Source: an uncultured Prevotella sp.
GTDB lineage: Bacteria > Bacteroidota > Bacteroidia > Bacteroidales > Bacteroidaceae
DNA length: 18,146 nt
Direction: 5' to 3'
NCBI GenBank assembly: GCA_900553285.1
Contig: USCX01000016.1
Coordinates: 1 to 18,146, forward strand
Below, piece by piece: positions 7,518 through 15,309 of the stretch. How positions within the stretch are numbered: position 1 is the first letter of the stretch; every line of letters begins with the position of its first letter. Both the position numbers and the translations under genes were made by a program. Below the pieces are notes generated by a model. The model searched no databases and was not told where the DNA came from. It was given only the letters and a program-made list of their open reading frames with translations.

Positions 7518-8603
7518 TTAATTTGTTATCTCTATTTCAACGACAGGTTGTTCTTTCACACTGTCCAACGGCACGGCCCGATAAGGTGTCCGGCGGAAAT
7601 CTATCTTTCGCAAATCGATCATGCGGATAGCGCTGTTATACATCGTACGGAAATAAAGCATCTGACTGACTGGGTCTACAACCGAGGTCCACTGCGTGGC
7701 GCTCGGTATGTCGACAGGCACCTTACCTTCGGCAAATTCGATACCGACCGGAATATCAAAATTATTCAAAATTTGGAAACACCGTAACACGGCATCACGG
7801 GCCGAGGTCGGACGCGGTGAGGTGGCCTGATAAAAAGCGGCTCTCACGAAACGCGATGGAGGCGTAACGTCTCCGGGCATACCTAAGAAGCCACTGCCGG
7901 CTCCGAACGAACACAGCGTAAGAGAATCGAGAGACTGGGCTGGCGCAGACCCCGGATACAGATTGACATAATTGTTAAGATGAGTAAGATGCCATTCAAA
8001 ACCTGGGGAATTGGTCAAGACCCCGAGTTTGTTTTCATACACCTGCATGCGCCCGTCGACAATCTCCACCACGACCTGACGCCCGGACTGGTCAGCGATA
8101 CGCCAATGGACGGTAGAAGCTCTGGGGTCAATTGCTATCACATGCACTTTCTTCAATCCGACAAGAGCCTCGTCTACCGTACGAAACTGGCTGAGCAACC
8201 AAGGAACAAGTTGCAAATCGGCAATGGACGTTAAGGCCCGCAAAGAATCGTATGGCTCATAGCCGCCATAGTTCGGGAAATAAAACAGCCCGGCGGAAAG
8301 ACCGGCCTCATTCAGTCCTTCCGCCACAAAATCCTCCTGTTCCACGGTAAGACCGACATAACCATACCGGCTCTTGAATTCAAGCCCTCCTCTGACACCA
8401 CCGGGCACATAAGAACGTTGTACATAGCCGCGCGGAACCACGACATATCCACTATGAAGATCGCTACCTCCCCACTCTATCGTACGCGCCAGAACAGGGG
8501 AACCGGACGGGGCTTTCAATGTGATTCCCGTACAGGCCTGCGAGGGGATAAAAACGCCGCAGGAAGACAGCACCAAACTCATCATCAGGAAAAAAGTTTT
8601 CAT
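7518..8603 (-). CDS. Choloylglycine hydrolase / penicillin V acylase family protein (secreted Ntn hydrolase)
   Basis: 361 residues with an N-terminal signal sequence (about 1-23). Removal after SQA would expose Cys24 of CTGITL as the N-terminal nucleophile, the expected activation of this Ntn-hydrolase family. Other family residues are R40 in ARTIEW, N198 in VLTNSPGFEWHLTHLNNY, and R251/R254 in SRFVRAAF. The usual RNxD motif reads RTIE, so the Asp that follows the Arg is Glu43. Members cleave linear C-N amides such as conjugated bile salts, penicillin V or acyl-homoserine lactones; the substrate here is not decidable. A second cysteine in LSSC (12-15) looks like a weak lipobox. If lipidated there, Cys24 would not become N-terminal without further cleavage. 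It starts 23 bp after the rplT terminator, and no clear promoter of its own is visible. Confidence 0.9.
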   Translation of the reverse strand: MKTFFLMMSLVLSSCGVFIPSQACTGITLKAPSGSPVLARTIEWGGSDLHSGYVVVPRGYVQRSYVPGGVRGGLEFKSRYGYVGLTVEQEDFVAEGLNEAGLSAGLFYFPNYGGYEPYDSLRALTSIADLQLVPWLLSQFRTVDEALVGLKKVHVIAIDPRASTVHWRIADQSGRQVVVEIVDGRMQVYENKLGVLTNSPGFEWHLTHLNNYVNLYPGSAPAQSLDSLTLCSFGAGSGFLGMPGDVTPPSRFVRAAFYQATSPRPTSARDAVLRCFQILNNFDIPVGIEFAEGKVPVDIPSATQWTSVVDPVSQMLYFRTMYNSAIRMIDLRKIDFRRTPYRAVPLDSVKEQPVVEIEITN

Positions 8604-8625
8604 AGCTATAAAAGATTAGGTTGAT

Positions 8626-8674
8626 AAAAAAGCAACGGAGAGACACTCCCGTAAAGGCTTGCCCCTCCGTTGCT
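8626..8674 (-). terminator. Rho-independent terminator after rplT
   Basis: On the minus strand AGCAACGGAG (8674-8665 read as its complement) pairs perfectly over 10 bp with CTCCGTTGCT (8640-8631) and is followed directly by a run of T (8630-8626). It lies 18 bp after the rplT stop codon and should end the thrS-infC-rpmI-rplT transcript. Confidence 0.85.
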
Positions 8675-8691
8675 CCGTATCGTTGTTTGAT

Positions 8692-9036
8692 TTACTTCAC
8701 TCTGGCCACAATCGCTTTGAAAGCCTGCGGGTTGTTGACAGCCAAATCGGCAAGCACCTTACGGTTGATCTCAATGCCTGCCTTGTGCAGTCCACCCATC
8801 AGCTGCGAATAAGAAAGTCCTTCAAGGCGCGCGGCAGCATTTATACGCTGAATCCACAAGGCACGGAAGTTGCGTTTCTTGTTACGGCGGTCGCGATAAG
8901 CATAGGTCAGACCTTTCTCCCAAGTGTTTTTGGCAACGGTCCAGACATTCTTGCGCGCGCCATAATAGCCACGCGTTAATTTGAGTATTCTTTTTCTTTT
9001 AGCTCTTGAAGCTACGTGATTTACTGATCTTGGCAT
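8692..9036 (-). CDS. rplT: 50S ribosomal protein L20
   Basis: 114 residues, full length. The N-terminus [20 protein letters not shown] and the motif [10 protein letters not shown] are diagnostic of bacterial L20, as is the C-terminal globular part ([20 protein letters not shown]). L20 binds 23S rRNA and is essential for early 50S assembly; in E. coli and Bacillus it also represses its own operon. It is the last gene of the cluster. The 92-bp spacer before it holds a foldable element (9054-9101), and a strong terminator follows. Confidence 0.98.
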   Translation of the reverse strand: MPRSVNHVASRAKRKRILKLTRGYYGARKNVWTVAKNTWEKGLTYAYRDRRNKKRNFRALWIQRINAAARLEGLSYSQLMGGLHKAGIEINRKVLADLAVNNPQAFKAIVARVK

Positions 9037-9053
9037 AACTTTTAATCTTTAAC

Positions 9054-9101
9054 GAGAGACAGCGCCTCGCTTTGTACCCGAGGTCTTTGGGCTATCTGCT
9101 C
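9054..9101 (-). promoter_or_regulatory. Stem-internal loop-stem in the rpmI-rplT spacer, candidate L20 control site
   Basis: In minus-strand RNA, GAGCAGAUAGC (9101-9091) pairs with GCUGUCUCUC (9063-9054) over 10 bp, with one bulged C and one U-G pair. Inside it CCUCG (9083-9079) pairs with CGAGG (9069-9065) around a 9-nt loop. The two stems are joined by an asymmetric internal loop of 7 nt versus 1 nt. It ends 17 nt before the rplT ATG. Asymmetric irregular stems are what L20 recognises in 23S rRNA and in E. coli mRNA, so autoregulation is a reasonable inference, but this is a hand fold. Confidence 0.45.
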
Positions 9102-9128
9102 CATTCTACTTAAAACTTAAACGGGTAA

Positions 9129-9326
9129 TTAGCGCAAACGAAGCAACTCCTTAACTTGTCGCACGTTCGACTTGTCTACGAGGTCAAACTGAACCAGATT
9201 GTGTTTCTGCTTGCGCGATTTCTTGGTCAGAATGTGACTGTGAAAGGCGTGCTTTCTTTTCAATTTACCCGTTCCGGTAAGAGCGAATCTTTTTTTTGCA
9301 CCGGAATTCGTCTTTACTTTTGGCAT
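9129..9326 (-). CDS. rpmI: 50S ribosomal protein L35
   Basis: 65 residues, the full usual length, starting at the ATG at 9326. The N-terminus [21 protein letters not shown] and the very basic middle ([21 protein letters not shown]) identify L35, a small protein of the large ribosomal subunit. It lies between infC (74-bp spacer) and rplT (92-bp spacer), the conserved bacterial order. The spacers are longer than usual for adjacent ribosomal-protein genes. Confidence 0.98.
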   Translation of the reverse strand: MPKVKTNSGAKKRFALTGTGKLKRKHAFHSHILTKKSRKQKHNLVQFDLVDKSNVRQVKELLRLR

Positions 9327-9400
9327 TTTCTTTTGTTTTAATTATTTATTGTTTGGAGCGGTTACGTGATACCGGGCGCAACGCGCATCCTCTTTTTCAT

Positions 9401-10060
9401 TTAATCCTCTCCTTCCAGCTTAGGTCCTTGATATTCTTTCGGAGCCTTCATCTGAGGCTGGGTCTTAACTGTTTTTTCAACAGGCTCGTCTGCCGACGCC
9501 TGTGCCGACTCGGATGTCTTTTTCTTGGTTACAGCACCTGTTTTCTTTGGCGCAATAAAGAGAATCATCCTTTTACCTTCGAGCACCGGCATCTGTTCCA
9601 CTTTTCCATACTCTTCAAGATCATTGGCAAAACGCAATAGGAGCACTTCACCCTGCTCTTTGAAAAGAATACTACGTCCCTTGAAAAAGACATAAGCCTT
9701 CACCTTGTTGCCGTCAGAAAGGAATTCCTTCGCGTGTTTCAACTTGAAATTGTAGTCATGCTCATCGGTTTGCGGCCCGAAGCGCACCTCCTTCACCTCA
9801 ATCTTCACCTGCTTGGCTTTCAGCTCTTTCTGACGCTTCTTTTGCTGATAAAGGAATTTTGAGTAATCTATCAAACGACAAACCGGAGGAACTGCATTAG
9901 GCGAGATTTCGACCAAGTCAAGGCCTTTCCGTTCAGCGAGTTGCAACGCTTTGGAAATAGGCATCACTTGCGTTTCCGTTCCGTCACCCACAATACGAAT
10001 CTCGCGAGCATGTATCTGCTCGTTTATCCGATATTGCATTTTTGTTTTCTCATTCTTCAT
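9401..10060 (-). CDS. infC: Translation initiation factor IF-3
   Basis: 219 residues from an ATG at 10060, unlike the rare AUU start known from E. coli infC. The N-terminal domain is marked by [16 protein letters not shown] (10-25) and the linker by [20 protein letters not shown]. The C-terminal domain runs to about 172 (MILFIAPKK). IF-3 binds the 30S subunit, prevents premature 50S joining and checks the start codon. Residues about 173-219 are an extra Lys/Glu/Pro-rich, probably disordered tail that E. coli IF-3 (about 180 residues) lacks; extended tails are common in Bacteroidota. It begins 53 bp after thrS and has its own promoter-like sequence over the thrS stop codon. Confidence 0.97.
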   Translation of the reverse strand: MKNEKTKMQYRINEQIHAREIRIVGDGTETQVMPISKALQLAERKGLDLVEISPNAVPPVCRLIDYSKFLYQQKKRQKELKAKQVKIEVKEVRFGPQTDEHDYNFKLKHAKEFLSDGNKVKAYVFFKGRSILFKEQGEVLLLRFANDLEEYGKVEQMPVLEGKRMILFIAPKKTGAVTKKKTSESAQASADEPVEKTVKTQPQMKAPKEYQGPKLEGED

Positions 10061-10108
10061 GCAGTTTTCTTTTCGGTTCTTTCGGTTGTACTAAGATAAT
10101 AAACGGCG

Positions 10109-10139
10109 CAAAATTAATAGTTTTTTGTCATTTCAGCAA
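10109..10139 (-). promoter_or_regulatory. Internal promoter for infC-rpmI-rplT
   Basis: TTG (10139-10137), 20 nt, then TAATTTTG (10116-10109) is a near-perfect Bacteroidota promoter on the minus strand. The TAA of the -7 box is the thrS stop codon. Predicted start is near 10102, giving a leader of about 42 nt. It would let the ribosomal genes be expressed apart from thrS. Confidence 0.55.
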
Positions 10140-12057
10140 CCTCATCATTGATTTTCTTTGCGAAATCGTTGATTTTCATGCTGCCTTGGTCACCTTCTCC
10201 TTGCTTCCGCACGGAAACGGTGCCTTCGGCTGCTTCTTTCTCACCGACCACAAGAAGGTACGGGATATGCTTCATCTCATTGTCACGGATTTTGCGGCCG
10301 ATTTTTTCACTACGGTCATCCACATAAGCACGCACATCTTGGTCGTCAAGAGATTTGCAGACTTGAGCAGCATATTCGTTGAACTTGTCGGAAATAGGCA
10401 AGACAGCCACTTGGTCTGGAGTCAGCCAGAGAGGGAAGTGCCCCGCCGTATGTTCGATAAGCACAGCCACAAAACGTTCCATCGAGCCAAACGGCGCGCG
10501 GTGAATCATGACAGGACGGTGTTTCTGATTATCAGATCCGGTATATTCCAACTTGAAACGCTCAGGCAGGTTGTAATCCACCTGTATCGTGCCCAGCTGC
10601 CAACGGCGTCCGAGAGCATCTTTCACCATGAAATCCAACTTGGGACCGTAGAACGCAGCTTCACCATACTCGATATGAGCCTTCAAGCCCTTTTCCTGAC
10701 AGGCTTCGATGATGGCATTTTCTGCTTTTTCCCAGTTCTCCTCTGAACCAATATACTTATCACGGTTCACCTTGTCACGCAACGAAATCTGAGCCTCATA
10801 ATTGTCAAAATGAAGGGCTCGGAAAATAATCATGATGATGTCCATCACACGGAGGAACTCGTCCTTCACTTGGTCCGGGCGACAAAAAATATGGGCATCA
10901 TCCTGCGTAAAGCCACGCACACGGGTCAGACCATGAAGCTCGCCACTCTGCTCATAACGATACACCGTTCCGAACTCTGCCAGACGCAACGGCAGATCTT
11001 TATACGACCGGGGTTTCCACGCATAAATTGCGCAGTGGTGGGGACAGTTCATCGGTTTGAGCATATACTCCTCGCCTTCTTCGGGCGTGTGGATGGGTTG
11101 GAAAGAGTCTTTGCCATACTTGGCATAATGACCCGACGTCACATAAAGGTTTTTACTCCCAATATGCGGCGTTATCACCTGCTGATACCCGAAACGCTTC
11201 TGGATCTTTTTCAGGAAATCTTCAAGGCGAAGGCGTAAGGCTGTACCGCGCGGAAGCCAGATGGGAAGTCCTTTCCCGACAAGGTCGGAAAACATGAAAA
11301 GTTCCATTTCCTTACCGATTTTACGGTGGTCGCGTTTCTTGGCTTCTTCGAGCATCTTCAAGTACTCATCGAGCATTTTCTTTTTTGGAAACGATATGCC
11401 GTATACGCGTGTCATCTGCGGGCGCTTCTCGTCACCGCGCCAATACGCAGACGAAACGGCCATCACCTTGACAGCCTTGATCGGCGCTGTGCTGACAAGA
11501 TGCGGCCCACGGCAGAGATCGGTGTAATCCCCTTGTGTATAGGTCGTGATGTGGCCGTCTTCAAGTTCCTCGATCAGTTCATTTTTATAGGTCTGACCGT
11601 GGTCGGCAAAAAATTTCAAGGCGTCAGCCTTGGAAATGTCACGCCGCACAAGAGCCTCCTTACGCTGTTGGAGTTCCGTCATCTTCTTCTCGATAGCCGG
11701 GAAATCGCTTTCCTTGATGACAACGCCTTCTGGCGGCATTACATCATAATAAAAGCCGTTTTCTATGGCCGGACCGATACCGAATTGAATGCCGGGATAA
11801 AGCTCTTGGAGCGCCTCAGCCATAAGATGAGCCGATGTATGCCAAAAGGCATATTTGCCTTCTTTGTCTTCCCACTTGTACAACTGGATGGCCGCATCTT
11901 CCGTGATAGGGCGGTTAAGTTCTACGGTCTCTCCGTTGACGCCACACGCCAGGACCTCTTGGGCCAGACGCGGGGAAATGCTCTCTGCTATTTCGCCTCC
12001 GGTCACTCCGCTTTCATACTCGCGGACCGATCCGTCTGGAAAGGTAATTCTTATCAT
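10114..12057 (-). CDS. thrS: Threonyl-tRNA synthetase
   Basis: 647 residues, full length. Domains in order: TGS (about 1-62), the editing domain with zinc/editing residues H73, H77 (HTSAH), C182 and H186 (DLCRGPH), the class II catalytic core with motif 2 [18 protein letters not shown], and a C-terminal anticodon-binding domain (about 540-640). Catalytic zinc ligands C338 (MNCPHH) and H389 (DDAHIF) are visible, and the third His lies in MIHRAPFGS. The enzyme charges tRNA-Thr in the cytosol and removes mis-attached serine. It leads the thrS-infC-rpmI-rplT cluster. A -7 box lies 25 bp upstream of its ATG, giving a very short leader, with no sign of a T-box or an operator leader like that of E. 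coli thrS. Confidence 0.98.
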   Translation of the reverse strand: MIRITFPDGSVREYESGVTGGEIAESISPRLAQEVLACGVNGETVELNRPITEDAAIQLYKWEDKEGKYAFWHTSAHLMAEALQELYPGIQFGIGPAIENGFYYDVMPPEGVVIKESDFPAIEKKMTELQQRKEALVRRDISKADALKFFADHGQTYKNELIEELEDGHITTYTQGDYTDLCRGPHLVSTAPIKAVKVMAVSSAYWRGDEKRPQMTRVYGISFPKKKMLDEYLKMLEEAKKRDHRKIGKEMELFMFSDLVGKGLPIWLPRGTALRLRLEDFLKKIQKRFGYQQVITPHIGSKNLYVTSGHYAKYGKDSFQPIHTPEEGEEYMLKPMNCPHHCAIYAWKPRSYKDLPLRLAEFGTVYRYEQSGELHGLTRVRGFTQDDAHIFCRPDQVKDEFLRVMDIIMIIFRALHFDNYEAQISLRDKVNRDKYIGSEENWEKAENAIIEACQEKGLKAHIEYGEAAFYGPKLDFMVKDALGRRWQLGTIQVDYNLPERFKLEYTGSDNQKHRPVMIHRAPFGSMERFVAVLIEHTAGHFPLWLTPDQVAVLPISDKFNEYAAQVCKSLDDQDVRAYVDDRSEKIGRKIRDNEMKHIPYLLVVGEKEAAEGTVSVRKQGEGDQGSMKINDFAKKINDEVAEMTKNY

Positions 12058-12081
12058 AACGGTTGTTTTTTATTCGTCGGG

Positions 12082-12089
12082 CAAAGGTA
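12082..12089 (-). promoter_or_regulatory. -7 box upstream of thrS (TACCTTTG)
   Basis: TACCTTTG on the minus strand fits TAnnTTTG. No good TTG lies at the expected -33 distance. The predicted start near 12076 leaves about 18 nt of leader. It falls in the 69-bp gap after nadD, where no terminator is evident, so read-through from nadD is also possible. Confidence 0.4.
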
Positions 12090-12126
12090 AATATATTTTT
12101 TGACGTAGCTGCTGTCTGCACCGAAT

Positions 12127-12705
12127 TTAAGCATACAGGCCGTTTTCAGTTATGTAACGGAGCACTCCGGGGGGAAGGTAGTCCGAAACATTCCGCTGTT
12201 CGTGAAGCATCTGGCGGATTTGGGTTGAACTTACGTCGAAAACGGGAGCGTCAAGCCCGACCACCCCGACCGGCAAGGCATGGGTATCGAGAGGATAGCC
12301 CGGTCGGGGATAAACCAGCAAGCGATGACGGCGTAATATGTCGTCCGGACGCATCCAGCTACCGAACCGAAGCCAATTGTCGGCCCCGATAAGGAGACTG
12401 AATTCCACGTCCGGAAACTCCGCACGCAACGCTTCAAGCGTCCGCCACGTATAGGAAGGCCTTGGAAGGCGGAACTCAAAATCAGAAGCCGTCACGCCCG
12501 TCACGCCTTCCGTGGCCAAGCGAGCCATGTCCAACCGTTGCTTTTCGGGCAACAGGGAAGCCTGTGCTTTCTGCGGATTGCAGGGCGAAACCATCAGCCA
12601 CACCTCATCCGTCAAGCCCTGTTTGACGACCCACCCGGCCAGCCGGACGTGCCCCCAGTGTACGGGATTGAACGACCCCCCATACAGGGCTACACGGCGC
12701 TTCAC
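12127..12705 (-). CDS. nadD: Nicotinate-nucleotide adenylyltransferase
   Basis: 192 residues from the GTG at 12705. This start is chosen because family likeness begins right there (KRRVALYGGSFNPVHWGH) and because GTG overlaps the gmk TGA as GTGA. The nucleotidyltransferase signature GGSFNPVHWGH carries the HxGH motif (H16, H19), and SSTQIR (159-164) is the second ATP-binding motif. The enzyme joins ATP and nicotinate mononucleotide to make deamido-NAD in NAD synthesis. The 4-bp overlap implies translational coupling to gmk. Confidence 0.95.
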   Translation of the reverse strand: MKRRVALYGGSFNPVHWGHVRLAGWVVKQGLTDEVWLMVSPCNPQKAQASLLPEKQRLDMARLATEGVTGVTASDFEFRLPRPSYTWRTLEALRAEFPDVEFSLLIGADNWLRFGSWMRPDDILRRHRLLVYPRPGYPLDTHALPVGVVGLDAPVFDVSSTQIRQMLHEQRNVSDYLPPGVLRYITENGLYA

Positions 12706-13280
12706 TCCGCCAGAAATTGCCGTACGCGCTCTGCGGTTTCGCTGACGGCGCAAGCCAAATCGTCATTGACCACCACCACATCGAATTTCGGCGCGAACCC
12801 CAGTTCGTATTCCGCACGGGCCATGCGCGTGTTGATAGCCTCGGCGGTCTCCATGCCACGGTGTTCAAGCCGGCGGCGTAACTCGTCGAGCGAGGGCGGT
12901 TGGATAAAAATACTCAGCGCCCGGTCTGCATAGTGTTGCTTGATATTCATGGCGCCGCAGACATCCACATCGCAGACCACGTTTTCCCCGCGTTCCAGCT
13001 GGGCGTCGACCTGAGCGCGGAGCGTTCCGTAATAGCGTCCGGCATACACCTCCTCATACTCTAAGAAATCACCCGCGGCGATACGGGCCTGAAAATCCTC
13101 AGTGGTCAAAAAGAAATACTCCACCCCATCGCGTTCCTGCCCACGGGGCGGACGGTTCGTCGCACTGACAGAAAAACGGAGGTTCAAGTCGGCGGATTTC
13201 ATCAATTCGCCGATCACCGTGCTTTTCCCGCTCCCGCTCGGAGCGGAGAAAATGATCACCTTACCTTTGTCGTTTGTCAT
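12702..13280 (-). CDS. gmk: Guanylate kinase
   Basis: 192 residues, full length, from an ATG at 13280. The P-loop is APSGSGKST (13-21). The GMP-binding segment reads SVSATNRPPRGQERDGVEYFF, where most family members have SVSATTRPPR, so one Thr is Asn; the arginines and the Y of EYFF are kept. The lid and the GRYYGT segment are present. It phosphorylates GMP to GDP in the cytosol. It lies between a YicC-family gene (82 bp upstream) and nadD (4-bp overlap); gmk next to yicC is a common bacterial pairing. A hairpin in its leader (13283-13319) ends just before the start codon. Confidence 0.97.
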   Translation of the reverse strand: MTNDKGKVIIFSAPSGSGKSTVIGELMKSADLNLRFSVSATNRPPRGQERDGVEYFFLTTEDFQARIAAGDFLEYEEVYAGRYYGTLRAQVDAQLERGENVVCDVDVCGAMNIKQHYADRALSIFIQPPSLDELRRRLEHRGMETAEAINTRMARAEYELGFAPKFDVVVVNDDLACAVSETAERVRQFLAE

Positions 13281-13362
13281 ACCTTGTTGCTTCGTTCATT
13301 TTTTTTGCGAAGAGGCAAGCACGCGCCACCACATCGGACGGCCCGCCTTTTCTGCACACGTA

Positions 13363-14241
13363 TTACATCACATTCAACACTTGCTCTTTAATCTGTTCGA
13401 GCTCGTCTTTCATCCTCACCACGATGTTCTGCATCTCGGCCTGATTGCTCTTACTTCCCGTCGTGTTGATTTCGCGACCCATCTCCTGCGCGATAAACCC
13501 GAGCTTCTTGCCCTGCCCGTGTCCCTCAGCCATCGTTTCGCGGAAATACTTCAAATGATTGGTCAGACGCTGTTTCTCCTCGCTGATATCGAGCTTCTCT
13601 ATATAATAAATGAGTTCCTGCTCGAGCCGGTTCTTGTCATAATCCACGCCTGTGAGTTCTTTCAGGCGTTCCACGATGCGCGTGCGGATTTTCTCGACGC
13701 GTGCGTTTTCGTAGGGGGCAATGTCGGCCAACAAAGCCTCGATGCGGTCGAGCTTCTCCGCGAATTTCCTTTCGAGGGCGGCCCCTTCCTGACGGCGGAA
13801 AGCCACCAACTGGTCGATGGCTTCGACCACGGCGCCACGCGCCGCAGCCCATTCCTCCTCCGTAAGTTCCTCGGACGCCACTGCCTGCGTCACCTCAGGC
13901 AGGCGGACAAGGACATCCCACATGTCCTCTGCTGGGCAATCGATACCGGCATCAGCACTGATCCGCCTTATCTGTTCCACGTAGTTTTTCACCGCAGAGG
14001 GGTTAATCACACCCCCCGCCTGCGCTTCGTCCTTTTCGACCCACAGGTTAAAGTCCACCTTGCCCCGTTCCAACACCTTTCCGATCAGGGCACGGATTTC
14101 CATCTCCTTTTCGCGGTAGAGCGGCGCAATCCGCGTAGAGAGGTCCAAGCTCTTACTGTTGAGCGATTTGATTTCTGCATGGATTTTCTTTCCGCCCCAA
14201 AGGGCGCAGGCCTTTCCATAGCCCGTCATTGAGAGTATCAT
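13363..14241 (-). CDS. YicC-family protein (putative endoribonuclease)
   Basis: 292 residues with the two family domains: the N-terminal YicC-like part starts MILSMTGYGKA and includes EIKSLNSKSLDLS, and the C-terminal DUF1732 part contains EGHGQGKKLGFIAQEMGREINTTGSK. Length and ends match the family. E. coli YicC has been described as an RNase acting on small RNA; the role in this lineage is unknown. Coiled, charged helices fill the middle. It is the first gene of a run leading into gmk and nadD, with a -7 box 32 bp upstream of its ATG. Confidence 0.95.
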   Translation of the reverse strand: MILSMTGYGKACALWGGKKIHAEIKSLNSKSLDLSTRIAPLYREKEMEIRALIGKVLERGKVDFNLWVEKDEAQAGGVINPSAVKNYVEQIRRISADAGIDCPAEDMWDVLVRLPEVTQAVASEELTEEEWAAARGAVVEAIDQLVAFRRQEGAALERKFAEKLDRIEALLADIAPYENARVEKIRTRIVERLKELTGVDYDKNRLEQELIYYIEKLDISEEKQRLTNHLKYFRETMAEGHGQGKKLGFIAQEMGREINTTGSKSNQAEMQNIVVRMKDELEQIKEQVLNVM

Positions 14242-14272
14242 GTCGGTTTAATGCTTAGGGTTGATCGTAGCG

Positions 14273-14280
14273 CAAAGTTA
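14273..14280 (-). promoter_or_regulatory. -7 box upstream of the YicC gene (TAACTTTG)
   Basis: TAACTTTG on the minus strand fits TAnnTTTG. A TTTG lies only 10 nt upstream, too close for a -33 element, so this is a half match. The leader would be about 25 nt. Confidence 0.4.
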
Positions 14281-14337
14281 AGAAAAAAATCAAAGCCCCC
14301 GTCCGCCCGTCGGAAAACAGACCGCCTCCGTGCACCG

Positions 14338-14889
14338 TCATTTGATCTTCAAGTCCGGGATGAGCGGCGTCGCGTCCACCAGTCCCCGTTCCTTCACCAT
14401 CGAGAACGTCCCCTGCTTGTACTTCTTGAAATGCGGGGTTTTCAAATGATTTTCGAAAGGCGCACCGGATTGTTCCACGCAGAAGCCTGTCAAGCGTGCT
14501 ACGGACTGGATGACACGCAACGCCTTGATGGCGACCGGAAAACCGACGTAAGGCAGATAGTGCGACCGAAGCTGTCTTTCGGCCCCCAAGGACACCAACA
14601 CGCAGTAGCCCAACAGTTCGCGTGTCGGCAAGTCGAGGACGCCGCGGCTGTAAAACTCGCCGAAGAAGCAGTCCGTGAGAAACCGCTCCACGTCTTTGCC
14701 CATGTGCCGCCCGTACAGAGCTTGTCCTGAATGGACCGGCCCGTTTCGTGATACCCGCTTTGTGGTTACGCGCAGAAGAACACACTCGCCGTCCCCTACC
14801 CGGCGATTTCTTTTCCCATCGCTCACAAGCGACTCTCCCGCGTGGACGTAAATCTGCGAATGGAAATCTATTGTCTTATCGAACACCAT
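14338..14889 (-). pseudogene. Carboxymuconolactone decarboxylase-like ORF with an internal gap
   Basis: The 183-codon frame contains a recognisable CMD-family core: FFGEFYSRGVLDLPTRELL (75-93), CVLVSLGAERQLRSH (96-110) and YLPYVGFPVAIKALRVI (111-127). In normal members the helix after the histidine (about 20-27 residues, of the type aaLnvGn...El) separates the last two blocks; here they are fused directly. Residues 1-55 and 131-183 show no family likeness. The likely ancestor is an AhpD-fold oxidoreductase or decarboxylase of unknown substrate, and the reading frame is kept across the junction. It lies downstream of other damaged redox genes. A short divergent member cannot be excluded, but loss of the central helix argues that it is non-functional. 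Confidence 0.6.
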
Positions 14890-15220
14890 GCCCTCCGGTA
14901 ACAGAAGAATACGTCTTCATAGTTGACCATTTTAAACGGGCATGTATCAGCCTTCTCTGCGCAAGCCGACGCACGCAAGGGGAAGCCTTGTCAAGATGTC
15001 ACGGGGCAATGTTATACCTCGCAACATGCGGTGTTTCTTCCTGTCCATGATTCCTTGAAAACTTGTAATTATGCTTGTGAACAATAAAAACAGTATCATT
15101 TTCATGCGTCGGACTTTTTTGAAACGTATAGCTTCCGCGACAAGGCGATGTCCATCCCTCGGCGGAATTCCTGTGTGAGAAAAAGCCCGCCCCTGACACG
15201 TCATCCTAACAAAGAAGCGT
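14890..15220. other. 331-bp stretch of decayed or non-coding sequence
   Basis: Between the CMD-like remnant and the terminator after the alcohol dehydrogenase. The only visible item is a signal-peptide-like reading frame (14947-15105, minus strand). I see no promoter that matches both consensus boxes. Confidence 0.45.
14947..15105 (-). pseudogene. Stub beginning with a signal-peptide-like sequence
   Basis: From the ATG at 15105 the frame reads MKMILFLLFTSIITSFQG, a good n/h-region of an export signal, followed by 34 residues without recognisable family likeness and a stop. Its position between damaged redox genes suggests the start of a lost exported protein. The length is too small to name it, and it may be chance. 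Confidence 0.25.
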
Positions 15221-15269
15221 AAAAAAAGCAAAGGGCGACGCCTGCCCGTACAGACAAGCGCCGTCCCTT
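15221..15269 (-). terminator. Rho-independent terminator after the alcohol dehydrogenase remnant
   Basis: In minus-strand RNA, AAGGGaCGGCGC (15269-15258) pairs with GCGUCGCCCUU (15241-15231): 11 pairs with one bulged A and one G-U. A TGC and seven T residues (15227-15221) follow. It lies 41 bp past the stop codon and separates this gene from the CMD-like remnant. Confidence 0.75.
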
Positions 15270-15309
15270 GCCATTTCCGAGGGAGACTCCATGTCCCACC
15301 TCACGTTTT

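Noticed and set aside
12058..12126. A possible T-box or operator leader before thrS
   Set aside because: The gap is only 69 bp and the leader from the -7 box is about 18 nt, too short for a T-box or an E. coli-type thrS operator.
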